64,000 nucleotides of DNA from Rhinopomastus cyanomelas. Taxonomy: Eukaryota; Chordata; Aves; Bucerotiformes; Rhinopomastidae. The stretch is from positions 112,326 to 176,325 of the forward strand of contig VXBP01010361.1 of assembly GCA_013400115.1 (NCBI GenBank), in the 5' to 3' direction. The notes under the pieces were generated by a model, which was given only the letters and a program-made list of their open reading frames with translations, was not told where the DNA came from and ran no database searches. The position numbers were made by a program, and so were the translations under genes. This document shows positions 62,800 to 64,000 of this stretch, one piece after another (positions within the stretch are counted from its first letter, which is position 1; each line of letters opens with the position of its first letter).

Positions 62800-63200
62800 A
62801 AGTTCATCCAATTAGAGCCGCCCGGATGACGCTGGTCGCGTCGAGCTACTCTTTCCATTTTAATCTAAATGACTGTTTCTTCCTCTCTGATATGGCCATC
62901 GGTCATAAAGGGTTGACCACCATTAAAGCTGTTTGATTTGGAACCCTGTAGTGTTTGACTAAGAGGGTAAATGCAAATTTGATGACAGAATAAGGATAAA
63001 TTTACATATCAGCTTCGGCTCACATGGAGAGAGTAAACATTCTGTTTATCTCAAGTGTCACTTTATGATTTCAGTAGAATATAAAACTGACCTTGGTCCA
63101 GACACCGCAGAGGACCTGAATGAAATATATTGTTGTCTAAATACAATTTACTTCAAGTAGAAGTTGTCAGCAAACCCGGCGTAACTCAGCAAACAGGGTG
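62800..63200. promoter_or_regulatory. Candidate conserved noncoding element, forkhead/POU/NKX2-like motifs
   Basis: The most AT-rich unique block in the window. Motifs: CCAATTAGAGCC, TTTTAATCTAAATG, GGCCATCGGTCATAAAGG, ACCATTAAAGC, octamer ATGCAAAT (62,971-62,978), GATAAATTTACATATC, GTAAACA (63,033-63,039), TGTTTAT (63,043-63,049), TCAAGTG (63,051-63,057) and TTGTCTAAATACAATTTAC. Confidence 0.58.
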
Positions 63201-63347
63201 AGACAGCGGGGTCGCCGGGACAAAGTGGTCCTGATCGACTCCCAGATGGAAATCTCCTTTGTGGCTGCTGAGTGGGGGGAGAGGGATGGAGCTTCCCCCA
63301 GCGACCATCGTGGTTGAGGCTGTTGCCTCGGGGTAAAACCCAAGGAG

Positions 63348-63578
63348 TCACAGAACATGAGGGATTGGAAGGGACCTCGAAAGATCATCCAGTCCAACCC
63401 CCTGCCACAGCAGGATCCCCTAGATCCAATCATTAGGGATTGGAAGGGACCTCGACAGACCATCCAGTCCAATCCCCCTGACACAGCAGGATCCCCCAGA
63501 TCCAGTCATTAGGGATTGGGAGGGACCTCCAAAGACCATCCAGTCCAGACCCCCTGCCCCAGCAGGATCCCCTAGACT
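63348..63578 (-). mobile_element. CR1 3' ends, three tandem tail units
   Basis: Starts AGTCACAGAACATGAGGG, with further AGGGATTGG starts at ~63,432 and ~63,510, separated by CTAGATCCAATCATT / CCAGATCCAGTCATT. Confidence 0.95.
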
Positions 63579-63624
63579 CAGCGATGCCTAGGAAGGGTCA
63601 AAGCGCAGAGTGCGGTGCTTAGGT

Positions 63625-63712
63625 CTAGGTGGTCCTGCTCTGCCAGGGGGACTGGACTGGGTGGTCTTTCCAGGTCCCTTCTGATCCCTAATGGATTCTG
63701 TGATTCTGTGGC
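63625..63712 (+). mobile_element. CR1 3' end
   Basis: GGTCTAGGTGGTCCTGCTC ... GATTCTGTGATTCTGTGG. Confidence 0.92.
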
Positions 63713-64000
63713 AATGACTGGCTGTGTCTGTCCAACAGGGAGAGGAGCACAACGACGACTGAACAGACATGAGGCAGGAGTCGGAGCTGAGGTGCAGAAG
63801 CTTAAGCTGGTCTTGTTGACAGCTAAACACATCAGCTGCTGCGACGGTGTCGTGGAGCGAGGAGGAGCAGCTCTGGCGGTGAGCAGGGGTGTTAATCTGG
63901 GTCAAAAAGAAGGCTGGAGAGACCCCTGAGGTGGGGAAGACAGGGTGGAACACCCCGCTGACTGCAGCCCCAACTGAGCTCGACTCGGCTCAGCTCGGCT
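63713..64000. other. Intergenic to window end
   Basis: Unique. The final 25 bases contain a short CTCGGCT/CAGCTCGGCT repetition. No gene recognised. Confidence 0.4.

Overview
The window is vertebrate, almost certainly avian, nuclear DNA. Its only protein-coding gene is the last part of FOXA2 (HNF3-beta), entering from the left edge on the + strand and stopping at 542-544. Everything to the right is 3'UTR and a long gene-free stretch. The bird assignment rests on the dominant repeat, the non-LTR retrotransposon CR1 (chicken repeat 1), with its octamer-like ATTCTATG 3' ends on both strands. By adding up the intervals listed here, CR1 covers roughly a third of the window. That load, and the apparent youth of one subfamily, would fit a CR1-rich lineage such as Piciformes; this is only an inference.

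Layout. 1-2,075: FOXA2 last exon, with a C-terminal coding part, a 3'UTR split by an ~840-bp polypurine tract, and an ATTAAA poly(A) signal at 2,054. 2,076-8,570: GC-rich flank with no CR1 at all, holding a CpG-rich block, G/C and A runs, a GGAT microsatellite and a 700-bp pyrimidine tract. 8,571-64,000: a mosaic of CR1 copies (many nested, many with multimerised 3' ends), several minisatellites, and islands of AT-richer, repeat-free sequence rich in homeodomain-, forkhead- and POU-like motifs. A 1.36-kb pyrimidine minisatellite lies at 59,990-61,350. The islands (for example 4.3, 11, 11.7-12.05, 14.4-14.7, 20.05-20.36, 22.2-22.6, 28.3-28.8, 30.0-30.35, 42.2-42.6, 47.6-48.0, 48.9-49.3, 59.66-59.96 and 62.8-63.2 kb) are my candidates for conserved noncoding elements regulating FOXA2 or its neighbours.

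In vertebrates FOXA2 lies in the conserved NKX2-2/PAX1/FOXA2 block, and in mammals a lncRNA (LINC00261/DEANR1; mouse Falcor) starts just downstream of FOXA2 on the same strand. A large non-coding domain is therefore expected here. I could not identify lncRNA exons by eye.

Most notable observations: the purine tract inside the FOXA2 3'UTR; recurrent tandem multimers of CR1 3' ends in several subfamilies; two CR1 copies 29 kb apart that share the same ~150 bp of non-CR1 sequence beyond their 3' ends; a minisatellite interrupted by a CR1 with an 8-bp target duplication; and an 86-bp perfect copy of a CR1's own tail sitting inside its reverse-transcriptase frame. No other protein gene, tRNA, rRNA or CRISPR array was found. 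Other open frames are CR1 remnants, antisense of low-complexity tracts, or chance frames in GC-rich DNA.
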